Assembly (NCBI GenBank): GCA_947254375.1
Contig: CAMYCF010000013.1
Coordinates: 1 to 16,233, forward strand
DNA length: 16,233 nucleotides
Source: an uncultured Mobilibacterium sp.
Lineage (GTDB): Bacteria > Bacillota > Clostridia > Peptostreptococcales > Anaerovoracaceae
Reading direction: 5' to 3'
Shown: positions 6,607 through 13,099 of the stretch, one piece after another
How positions within the stretch are numbered: the first letter of the stretch is position 1
How the letters are laid out: every line of letters begins with the position of its first letter
Program-made: the position numbers and the translations under genes
Notes under the pieces: model-generated
The model's input: the letters and a program-made list of their open reading frames with translations, nothing else
The model's database searches: none
Told to the model about the DNA's origin: nothing

Positions 6607-7575
6607 TTATTTCGAACCGCTGCGAAGCGAGTCGGCTATCTCTTTTATCTTTGCGAACCGCTTGTTCACGCCCGACTTTTTTATCGGCGAAGAGAGCGCC
6701 TCCCCTATCTCCGTCAGATTCGCGTCCGGCCTTTCGAGGCGCATAAGCGCGACTTCGCGGAGCGACGGCTCGAGATCCGAAAGATGACCTGCAGCCTCGA
6801 TCACTTTGATGTCGTCCACCTGGGCCTCCGACGCCTTTAACGTGCGGTCGACGTTCGCCGTATCGCAGTTCGTGATCCTGACAGCGTCGCCCCTTATACC
6901 TTTATCGATCTTTATATTCACGAAATTCAGCATCGCCGTGTTGGCGCCCATTATGCCGAGCATGTCGCTTATATATCCCGCGCGTTTTATGTAGACGACG
7001 TAGTTCTCCTTGCGCTCGCTCACATTGGCGCTGAGGTCGACGAACGAACCGATCAGCTTCTTGAGATCGAGCGCAAGCCTCTCCGTCGCGACGACGAACT
7101 CCATGTGGTAGCTTTTTATCGGATCGGACACCGTCCCGCAACCGAGGAATATTCCGCGGAGGAACGCGCGCTTGCAGCACTTCGTTTTTACGATCGGAAA
7201 ATATATCCCGTCGCTTAGGTAGTCGTCGCCCTCGCGCACCATGAGCATACCCGTCTCGCGCAGTATGCGCTCGCTCTTGTCGCCGTCGTCGATGCGAAGG
7301 GTGTACCTGTGCCATTTTCCCTTGTGCTTCCCGGGCGACTGCGATTCGCCGACTTCGAGGGAAGCCGTAACGCCGAAATAATCTTTTATCAGCTTCTTAA
7401 AATGCCTTGCGACCGCCGGATTTTCCGTCGATGCGAGTATCGCGAATTTCCCTCCGCCGAGCAGCCTTATGCCCGACGACACGCGAAAAAAGCCGGCGAT
7501 CTCAGCCAGCATGCAACATTTTTTATCGGGTTCGATATGAGAAAGTTCGCTTTTTACATCGGCGGAAAACGACAT
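6607..7575 (-). CDS. whiA: WhiA, DNA-binding regulator of division and sporulation
   Basis: This 322-residue protein has the usual length for WhiA, a conserved Gram-positive protein with an N-terminal LAGLIDADG-like fold and a C-terminal HTH. In Streptomyces it is a sporulation transcription factor, and in Bacillus it influences cell division and chromosome segregation. Visible signatures are the start MSFSADVKSELS, CCMLAEIAGFFR near 20-31, the central KTKCCKRAFLRGIFLGCG block, and the DNA-binding tail containing LREVALMRLERPDANLTEIGEAL and PIKKSGVNKRFAKI. AAGGGG lies shortly upstream of the ATG. It is 21 bases after rapZ and 54 before rlmD on the same strand. In most relatives yvcK lies between rapZ and whiA; it is absent here. 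Confidence 0.97.
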   Translation of the reverse strand: MSFSADVKSELSHIEPDKKCCMLAEIAGFFRVSSGIRLLGGGKFAILASTENPAVARHFKKLIKDYFGVTASLEVGESQSPGKHKGKWHRYTLRIDDGDKSERILRETGMLMVREGDDYLSDGIYFPIVKTKCCKRAFLRGIFLGCGTVSDPIKSYHMEFVVATERLALDLKKLIGSFVDLSANVSERKENYVVYIKRAGYISDMLGIMGANTAMLNFVNIKIDKGIRGDAVRITNCDTANVDRTLKASEAQVDDIKVIEAAGHLSDLEPSLREVALMRLERPDANLTEIGEALSSPIKKSGVNKRFAKIKEIADSLRSGSK

Positions 7576-7596
7576 TTTTTACCCCTTCGCTGAAAG

Positions 7597-8511
7597 CTAC
7601 TTTTTGCTCCTGCCGAGCTCGAGATCCATATCCCTGTGGCGTACGTTGACGTTTTTACCCTGCTGCTCGAAGATGCGCCCGAGCTCGTTCGCCATGACGA
7701 CCGAACGGTGGTGACCGCCGGTGCAGCCTATACCTATATTTATGTGATATTTCCCTTCCTTTATGTAGCCGGGAATCAGTTCGTTGATCAGCGCGTCGAA
7801 ATCGGAGAGGAATTTTCTCGTGATGTCGAAGCGCAGGACATAATCGCGTACTTTTTTGTTGTTCCCCGTCAGATTCCTGAGGCTCTTCAGGTAGTACGGG
7901 TTCGGTATAAAACGCATGTCGAAAACGATGTCGGATTCGACCGGCACGCCGTATTTGTAACCGAAAGAGAGTATGTTGATGTTAAAAGTGCTTTTGGAGT
8001 CTCCGTTCAGGAATACCCTGTCCATCTCGCTCCTGAAAGCGCCTACTTTCTTATGCGTGGAATCGATGATGACGTCGGCCTTGCGGCGTATCGGCGCGAG
8101 CATCTGTGCCTCGCTCTCTATGACTTCAGGCGCGACGCGTCCTCCCGAAAGCGGGTGATAGCGCCTGCTCTCGTTGTACCTTCTCACGATCGTCTCGACC
8201 GACGCCTCGATAAAGAGCACGCGACTTTCGATCGCGTCGTTGTTTTTAAGATCGTCTATGCACTTCTCCAGATCCTCAAAAAAGTCACCGCCGCGGACGT
8301 CCGCCACGAAGGCGGCCTTTTTTACGCCGGGCGAACCGCTTACCGCGAGATCGAGAAAGTTTTTGATCAGCGCGGGCGGCATGTTATCGATGCAGTAGTA
8401 ACCGTTGTCCTCGAACCAGTCCGCCGCCTGGGTCTTGCCCGCTCCGGACAGTCCCGTGATTATGACGACTTCGATGTTTTTACCCTTCAATATTTCGCTA
8501 CCGCCTTTCAT
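7597..8511 (-). CDS. rapZ: RapZ/YvcJ nucleotide-binding protein
   Basis: This 304-residue P-loop protein has Walker A GLSGAGKT at 20-27, CIDNMPP shortly after, and the C-terminal family hallmark GIGCTGGHHRSV followed by a short basic tail. In E. coli RapZ binds the GlmZ small RNA and tunes glucosamine-6-phosphate synthase. In Bacillus YvcJ is an ATP/GTPase linked to competence and envelope metabolism, and the RNA role is not established in Bacillota. Position next to murB is consistent with a cell-wall link. The ATG at 8511 has only a weak upstream site (GGAAAG, about 11 bases away). A TTG seven codons later would give a more usual N-terminus just ahead of the P-loop, so the start is uncertain. 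It lies 7 bases after the PHP gene and is translationally close to it. Confidence 0.96.
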   Translation of the reverse strand: MKGGSEILKGKNIEVVIITGLSGAGKTQAADWFEDNGYYCIDNMPPALIKNFLDLAVSGSPGVKKAAFVADVRGGDFFEDLEKCIDDLKNNDAIESRVLFIEASVETIVRRYNESRRYHPLSGGRVAPEVIESEAQMLAPIRRKADVIIDSTHKKVGAFRSEMDRVFLNGDSKSTFNINILSFGYKYGVPVESDIVFDMRFIPNPYYLKSLRNLTGNNKKVRDYVLRFDITRKFLSDFDALINELIPGYIKEGKYHINIGIGCTGGHHRSVVMANELGRIFEQQGKNVNVRHRDMDLELGRSKK

Positions 8512-8518
8512 TTATATA

Positions 8519-9295
8519 TTATTTTCTTTCCTCTATATTCACTATGCGTGAGATATCGAGTCCCGCCTCGAACGCACGCATGAGGCCCTTCTCGAACCGC
8601 CCTATCTCGCACGGCTTATGGGCGTCGCAGTCGATTATGAACTGCACGTCGTACTCCGCCGCGATCTTTATCTCCGGCACGGTGAGGTGCGTGTGCCTCG
8701 TGTTTATCTCCATGAGCGTGTCCGTCTCTTCGCACGCCTTCGATATCGCCCTGACGTCGAACGGTCCCTTGTCGCACGGATGCGTGATGATCTTTACGTC
8801 GTTCTCGTAGAGCGCCCTCAGCGTCATATCCGTGTTTTTGTTTCTCAGGCGTTCCTTGCTGCCCGACGGATATCCGATCTTCGAGCAGATCTGATTCGCG
8901 ATCATATGTCCGCGCGGGAGTCCGTAGTGGTAGCCGGCGATGATAAAATCGAACAGCCCCATCTCGTCCGGCTTTACGTCGAGCCCGTTCGGCGTGTCGA
9001 TTATGTTCGCCTCGACACCGAGGTTGATCTTCACCGGACAGCTCTTCGCCGCCTCTTCGATCTCCGCCCTCATCTCCGGTATCTCCCTCAGGTCGAGCCC
9101 GTAAAATTTGTGCCCCGGCCCGTGGTCCGTTATCGCGATCTCGTAGATCCCAAGCGCCTCCGCCGCACGCGCGTTCTCTGTTATCGTCCCCTTGCCGTGC
9201 TTATAGCCGTAGCCTTTCGAATGCACCGTGTGGGAATGAAGATCGCACGTCATCCTGTATCTTTCAGATATTTCTTTGATATCCAAATCCTTCAC
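8519..9295 (-). CDS. PHP-domain metal-dependent phosphoesterase
   Basis: This 258-residue PHP-domain protein has the metal-binding motifs in order: DLHSHT near residue 18, ITDHGPGH near 55, GVEANI near 97, GYHYG near 120, ITHP near 168, EINTRH near 192 and DCDAH near 213. This is the YcdX/histidinol-phosphatase-like PHP branch, predicted to hydrolyse a phosphate monoester using a cluster of divalent metals in the cytoplasm. The substrate cannot be told. The start is a GTG at 9295 with GGAG seven bases upstream, inside the 18-base gap after murB. A PHP gene between murB and rapZ is a known clostridial arrangement and suggests a shared job in envelope or sugar-phosphate metabolism. All metal ligands seem present. 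Confidence 0.92.
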   Translation of the reverse strand: MKDLDIKEISERYRMTCDLHSHTVHSKGYGYKHGKGTITENARAAEALGIYEIAITDHGPGHKFYGLDLREIPEMRAEIEEAAKSCPVKINLGVEANIIDTPNGLDVKPDEMGLFDFIIAGYHYGLPRGHMIANQICSKIGYPSGSKERLRNKNTDMTLRALYENDVKIITHPCDKGPFDVRAISKACEETDTLMEINTRHTHLTVPEIKIAAEYDVQFIIDCDAHKPCEIGRFEKGLMRAFEAGLDISRIVNIEERK

Positions 9296-9313
9296 CCTTG
9301 TTCTCCGTCGCCT

Positions 9314-10327
9314 TTATTCTTCGTCACCGGCGACTTCTTCGTCACGACCGACTTCTGTGTCGCTGCCGACGATCCTGACCTCCGGCTCGAGCATTATCCC
9401 GGAGTTCTCATACACCCTTTTCTTCACCGTTTCCATAAGTTCGAGCACATCTTTGCACGAGGCGCTGCCGCGGTTGATGATAAAACCGGAGTGCTTCGTC
9501 GACACTTCCGCATCGCCGACCGCCTCACCCTTGAGTCCGGCCTCTTCGATCAGCGCTGCCGCATATCCACCGACGGGCCTTTTAAAAGTGCTCCCCGCAC
9601 TCGCGAAATTGAGCGGCTGCTTGCTGCTCCTTCTGTTGTAAAAATCGGTGATCTTCGCTTTTATCTCTTCCTTATCTCCGTGCTCCAGGCTGAAAGTCGC
9701 GGAAAGGACTATCTCGTTCCCCTTCTGCGCCCGGCTGTTTCGGTACGCAAAATCCATTTCGCTCCCCGGCACGCTAAAAATCTCGCTTCCGTCGCTCTTC
9801 ATGAGGCGGACGCTTTTTACTATGTCCTTCATCTCTCCGCCGTAGGCGCCTGCGTTCATAAAAATCGCCCCGCCTACGCTCCCCGGTATGCCGCCCGCGA
9901 ACTCGAACCCGGTCAGTCCGTTTTCGTATGCGAACGCGCTGACGGACGAGAGCAGTCTCGCACTGCCCGCGGTTACTTCACAGGACGCCGCCTTTTCTTC
10001 GTCATTCCCGGCTTCGCCGCCCGCATCGGCGGGGTCGAGTTCGATCGAGCCGAACTCCCCTCCGAGCACAACAATGACGCCCCTGTATCCGCCGTCGCGG
10101 AAAAGGAGGTCCGAACCGTTCCCGACGATCATGTGCTCTATGCCTTCGGCAGAAAGCCACGCCAGCAGCTCGGCGAGCTCCTTCTCATCGTTGCACGTCA
10201 CCATGACGTCGGCGGGGCCGCCTATGCGAAAAGACGTGTGCCTGCTCATAGGCTCGTCGGTTTTTATTCGGTCTTCGGTGATCCCGAATCCGAGCATTTT
10301 ATCTTTTATTTCCGAGATCTCAAGCAT
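9314..10327 (-). CDS. murB: UDP-N-acetylenolpyruvoylglucosamine reductase
   Basis: This 337-residue FAD enzyme performs the second committed step of peptidoglycan precursor synthesis: NADPH reduction of UDP-GlcNAc-enolpyruvate to UDP-MurNAc in the cytoplasm. Seen in order are HTSFRIGGPAD (FAD domain start, near 30), VGNGSDLLF, GIPGSVGGAIFMNAGAYGGE, YRNS, SAGSTFKRP with the proton-donating Ser, and LEPEVRIVG with the conserved Glu. The pattern fits type II MurB. Two acidic extras are unusual: a Gly/Glu-rich insertion between the first beta strands (around 105-120), and a tail of about 16 mostly acidic residues after the normal VRIVG ending. The ATG at 10327 has only weak complementarity upstream, so translation probably depends on coupling to the AI-2E gene seven bases before it. 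Confidence 0.97.
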   Translation of the reverse strand: MLEISEIKDKMLGFGITEDRIKTDEPMSRHTSFRIGGPADVMVTCNDEKELAELLAWLSAEGIEHMIVGNGSDLLFRDGGYRGVIVVLGGEFGSIELDPADAGGEAGNDEEKAASCEVTAGSARLLSSVSAFAYENGLTGFEFAGGIPGSVGGAIFMNAGAYGGEMKDIVKSVRLMKSDGSEIFSVPGSEMDFAYRNSRAQKGNEIVLSATFSLEHGDKEEIKAKITDFYNRRSSKQPLNFASAGSTFKRPVGGYAAALIEEAGLKGEAVGDAEVSTKHSGFIINRGSASCKDVLELMETVKKRVYENSGIMLEPEVRIVGSDTEVGRDEEVAGDEE

Positions 10328-10334
10328 CCCGTTT

Positions 10335-11768
10335 TTACTCTTTATCTTTTTTATCTTCGTTACCTTCCTTATTTCCTTCGGCTGCCGCGCCGCCCGTCAT
10401 CTTTTCGGCCTCTTTTATCGCTTCCCTGTGCCGCTTTCGGTGGGAGTGCTTCGCCCCCATTATCTCGTGAGGGTCCGAAATTCCGTACTTTTCAAGCCTG
10501 TAATACGAGCTCGTAAGCACCGGCTCCTCTTTTACGTCGAGCTTTTTTACCATTAGAATATTTATGTACTTGTATATTATTACGAATACCGGGACGCCGA
10601 GCACCATGCCGATGAAGCCGAAGAGGCCGCCGCCGACGAGCACCGCGATCAGTACCCAGAAACTGCTTATTCCGATGACCGTGCCGACGATCTTCGGTCC
10701 GATGACATTGCCGTCGAGCTGCTGTATCGCCAAGATCATCACGGCGAAATACAGGGCTTTTACCGGATCCTGCAGAAGGAGCAGGCAGAACGAAGGTATG
10801 GCGCCGAGGAACGGTCCGAAGAACGGGATGATGTTCGTGACGCCGACGATCACGCTTATGAGGAGCGCGAGCGGGATCCCGATTATCCTCATCGTGATGT
10901 AGGTGAGTATGCCTATCACGATCGCGTCGAGGATCCTTCCGACGATGTAGCCGATAAAAACGTCGTTTATCGTGTGCGCGAATTCGAAAAGTCCGTTCGC
11001 GGTCTTCGGCTGGAAAAGCGCGGTCGTCATCTTCCTAAAAATCGCGAAAAGTTTTTCCTTGTAGTTGAGCAGGTAGATCGCGATCAGGATCCCGATGATT
11101 ATGTCGAGGAACGCCTTGAGAACTTTGATTATCTGCATCGAAAGGATGCTCGCAAGGTTGGCCGCTCCGTATGATTTCAGTATATGCTTCTCGACCCAGG
11201 CGATCACTTCGTCCGAGCCTGCGTTCGCGGCCCTGTTCGCCATCTCGGCGACCTTCGGATATTTGCTGAGGTGGACTTCAGACCACTTAGCAAAAGTCGC
11301 GAGTCTCTCAGGCATCGTCGATATTACAGAGACGATACTGTCGAATATGCGCGGGAGCAGGAAATACGATATGAGCGCGACGAGCGTGAACATTATGAGG
11401 ATGCAGACGAGCGAAGCCGCCGTCTTTGCAAGAACGAGGACCCTGTGGTTGAGGATCGCCGGATCCTTCCCTTCATTCTTAACGGCGTCAACGATACCGT
11501 CGTCGACGAGAGGCACGTTGCCGTCCCTCTTCAGCCTGTGGCTGAACCTCGAATAGAGGGCCCTGACTATCCTGTTGTAAAGAGGACAAAAGAGGAACGC
11601 TATGGCGATCCCGATGTATATCGGCATCATCACACCGTTGATGTGTGCAAGCCCCGCTTTGACGTTCGCCTTGCCGATCATGTTGTTTATAAGCATGAGA
11701 ACCAGACCGGCTAAGATCAGCGATCCGGCCAGTTTGGCGTATTTGCTCCTGAATGCGTCTTTTATCAA
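10335..11768 (-). CDS. AI-2E/PerM family membrane transporter
   Basis: This 477-residue polytopic membrane protein is of the AI-2E family (PF01594; YdbI, YtvI, YdiK group). About eight hydrophobic helices are visible: two near the N-terminus, one long one around 115-145, a soluble stretch, then a C-terminal bundle. The bundle carries the family signature GVTNIIPFFGPFLGAIPS and QQLDGNVIGPKIVG, then GGGLFGFIGMVLGVP. Family members export small molecules or ions (AI-2 for TqsA, Na+/H+ exchange reported for some); the substrate here is unknown. The tail of about 50 residues is cytoplasmic and highly charged, Lys/Glu-rich. The start is TTG at 11768, supported by AAAGGA eight bases upstream and by the promoter at 11831-11859. 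It is the first gene of the murB operon, an unusual leader for that cluster. Confidence 0.92.
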   Translation of the reverse strand: MIKDAFRSKYAKLAGSLILAGLVLMLINNMIGKANVKAGLAHINGVMMPIYIGIAIAFLFCPLYNRIVRALYSRFSHRLKRDGNVPLVDDGIVDAVKNEGKDPAILNHRVLVLAKTAASLVCILIMFTLVALISYFLLPRIFDSIVSVISTMPERLATFAKWSEVHLSKYPKVAEMANRAANAGSDEVIAWVEKHILKSYGAANLASILSMQIIKVLKAFLDIIIGILIAIYLLNYKEKLFAIFRKMTTALFQPKTANGLFEFAHTINDVFIGYIVGRILDAIVIGILTYITMRIIGIPLALLISVIVGVTNIIPFFGPFLGAIPSFCLLLLQDPVKALYFAVMILAIQQLDGNVIGPKIVGTVIGISSFWVLIAVLVGGGLFGFIGMVLGVPVFVIIYKYINILMVKKLDVKEEPVLTSSYYRLEKYGISDPHEIMGAKHSHRKRHREAIKEAEKMTGGAAAEGNKEGNEDKKDKE

Positions 11769-11830
11769 GAGTACTATCCTTTCCCGCGATCTTTCGATCG
11801 GATCCGCAAATTTTGCATTCGCTTTAGTTG

Positions 11831-11859
11831 ATTATAATATAAAGTTCGCCTTTTGGAAA
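11831..11859 (-). promoter_or_regulatory. Promoter of the AI-2E-murB-rapZ-whiA-rlmD operon
   Basis: On the minus strand TTTCCA (11859-11854), a 17-base spacer and TATAAT (11836-11831) make a good SigA-type promoter about 62 bases before the TTG start. The leader carries a small GATC-GAAA-GATC hairpin. A 12-base palindrome, GTAAAATTTTAC at 11877-11888, lies just upstream and may be a regulator site. Confidence 0.7.
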
Positions 11860-11876
11860 CGCCGACGGGCAAAACG

Positions 11877-12000
11877 GTAAAATTTTACGGCGCCGAACGC
11901 CTCCCGCCGATATCCCCGCGGGCATACTATTATTTTTTTCTATTTGCTTATGATTTTTATCGGCTATATTATGATAATATATCATATATATTTCAGTTGA
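11877..12000. promoter_or_regulatory. Divergent control region with palindromes, upstream of yedF
   Basis: Between the AI-2E promoter and yedF lie GTAAAATTTTAC (11877-11888, perfect 12-base palindrome), CCCGCGGG (11915-11922), and ATGATA-ATA-TATCAT (11971-11985), a six-base inverted repeat in an AT-rich block. The yedF promoter must lie about 11940-11990; several -10-like hexamers (TATATT, TATGAT, TAATAT) occur but none has a clear -35 partner. The ATGATA repeat overlaps these and would suit an operator; this is inference. Confidence 0.4.
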
Positions 12001-12014
12001 TTGGAGGCATACAA

Positions 12015-12611
12015 ATGAGATTAGACGCAAAAGGCAAAGAGTGCCCTATCCCTGTTATCATGGCAAAGAAAGAGCTCGACGCGAAGACCCAGGACCTGGA
12101 GATCATAGTCGACGGCGAGACTCAGGTAAATAATTTGAGAAAGCTCGGCGAGTCATACGGCCGCGAAATAACCGTAGCTCCCGAGGGCGACAAGCAGCTC
12201 GTAAAATTCGCTAACGGCGAAGGCAAGGTCCCTTCGGCAGATGTCGATGAGCTCTGCGGAACTTCGTGCGGAAACAGCTTCGCTGTATTCTTCAACAAGG
12301 CTTCGGTCGGGAGCGGCAACGACGAGCTCGGGCTCAACCTCGCTAAAATGGCGATCTTCACCCTCTCCGAAGGCGATAAAGTTCCGGCTTACATCCTCTT
12401 CATGAACGGCGGAGTAAAACTCACCACGGGCATCGAGCCGCAGATCGTAGAGAACCTGAACACCCTCATCGAGAAGGGAACGAAGGTCCTCGTATGCGGC
12501 ACCTGCCTCAACTTCTACGGGGTAAAAGACGACTGCAAGGTCGGCACGGTAAGCAACATGTACGATATCCTGACAGCGATGCAGTCGGTATCGAACGTTA
12601 TCACACTCTAA
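12015..12611 (+). CDS. yedF: YedF, TusA-DsrE fusion of selenium/sulfur metabolism
   Basis: The predicted protein has 198 residues. The ATG at 12015 is chosen because GGAGG lies at 12003-12007 and the TusA fold begins at once. The frame is open further upstream but runs through the control region. The N-terminal TusA-like domain (1-70) has KGKECPIPV with C10, the persulfide or perselenide carrier cysteine. The C-terminal DsrE-like domain (about 85-198) has SGNDELG, FMNGGVKLT, LVCGTCLNFYG with C161 and C164, and VSNMYDIL. An extra CGTSC pair (C81, C85) sits in the linker. YedF proteins accompany selenium-dependent enzymes and are thought to deliver Se or S; exact chemistry is unproven. The downstream Se/S carrier-like gene supports this role. 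Selenophosphate synthetase is not in the window. Confidence 0.93.
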   Translation: MRLDAKGKECPIPVIMAKKELDAKTQDLEIIVDGETQVNNLRKLGESYGREITVAPEGDKQLVKFANGEGKVPSADVDELCGTSCGNSFAVFFNKASVGSGNDELGLNLAKMAIFTLSEGDKVPAYILFMNGGVKLTTGIEPQIVENLNTLIEKGTKVLVCGTCLNFYGVKDDCKVGTVSNMYDILTAMQSVSNVITL

Positions 12612-12625
12612 GTATCGAACGTTAT
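12588..12625 (+). repeat. 14-bp direct repeat across the yedF stop codon
   Basis: GTATCGAACGTTAT occurs at 12588-12601, inside the last yedF codons, and exactly again at 12612-12625, immediately after the TAA. The copies are 24 bases apart and flank the stop codon, as expected of a small local duplication. Each contains the palindrome AACGTT. Confidence 0.85.
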
Positions 12626-12630
12626 ATGGG

Positions 12631-13011
12631 TCGCGCGGCAAAAAATCGTGCGACGCCGGTTCGCGCGGTGTATGCCCGCGGATAAAAATCGAGAGCAAAG
12701 ATGATCGAAGAATATTATCTCTTTACATTTGAATCGACGCACGGTGCCATATCGACCGATACGCTTTTAAAGCCCGTCGGCTGCAAGATAATGCCCGTGC
12801 CGCGTGCGATATCGACAAGCTGCGGAATGGCGGTCCGCGTAACCCCGGAGCAGCTCGATGAAGCACGCCGTATATTCAGGGATAAAAGCGATCTCGGAAG
12901 CGATGAGTTCGCCTTTTATCATATAAGGCACGATAAAGAGAATAAGACATTCGATTTCGAGCGGGTCGATATCTGACCTTCGCGCGGTAAGGTCTCAGCG
13001 CGATAAAAATC
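12631..13011 (+). repeat. Three intergenic TCGCGCGG...AAAAATC elements around the Se/S carrier gene
   Basis: TCGCGCGG occurs at 12631, 12661 and 12980. Each copy is followed by an A-run ending in ATC (12639-12647, 12681-12690, 13002-13011). The latter two share TTCGCGCGGT, a short variable part, then GATAAAAATC. The third can fold as TCGCGC/GCGCGA. Because the A-run follows the stem, they are not plus-strand terminators. They flank the 12701-12976 gene on both sides. Confidence 0.55.
12701..12976 (+). CDS. DUF3343 putative Se/S carrier-like protein
   Basis: This 91-residue protein of PF11823 (DUF3343) is annotated in relatives as a putative Se/S carrier. The hallmark is seen: a short beta start (YYLFTFESTHGAI), then LLKPVGCKIMPVPRAISTSCG with C28 and C41, the second being the conserved Cys. 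The family is usually linked with YedF, SelD and selenium-dependent molybdenum hydroxylases, and is proposed to move selenium or sulfane sulfur; the mechanism is not established. The ATG at 12701 has a weak GAGAG site ahead of it. It lies 89 bases after yedF on the same strand. No terminator is seen between them, so they are probably one transcript ending at the hairpin near 13052. The TGA at its end is a normal stop; nothing suggests selenocysteine read-through. Confidence 0.9.
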   Translation: MIEEYYLFTFESTHGAISTDTLLKPVGCKIMPVPRAISTSCGMAVRVTPEQLDEARRIFRDKSDLGSDEFAFYHIRHDKENKTFDFERVDI

Positions 13012-13051
13012 CAAAGTGACTTCGGTGCGATGCTCCGGCAAAAAAATCTAA

Positions 13052-13099
13052 AAGCGGCAGGCGCCGATCTTACGATCAAAGTCCTGCCGCTTATTTTTT
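13052..13099. terminator. Bidirectional terminator between convergent genes
   Basis: AAGCGGCAGG at 13052-13061 pairs perfectly with CCTGCCGCTT at 13083-13092. T-rich tracts lie on the plus side (13094-13098) and, read on the minus strand, after the other arm (13041-13050). It serves the yedF transcript and the G5/3D gene, whose stop codon TAA is embedded at 13098-13100. Confidence 0.88.

Noticed and set aside
8618..10516. Very long open frame on the plus strand (about 630 codons)
   Set aside because: It lies antisense to the PHP gene and murB, which have clear family motifs. The protein is Arg/His/Val-rich without domains, as expected from the mirror frame of GC-rich genes.
11853..12014. Upstream extension of yedF
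   Set aside because: The extra 54 codons run through the divergent promoter region and encode an AT-biased Tyr/Phe-rich stretch. GGAGG serves the ATG at 12015.
12974..12976. TGA at the end of the Se/S carrier gene as a possible selenocysteine codon
   Set aside because: The protein already has full family length, no conserved Cys position is missing, and the following sequence does not extend the family.
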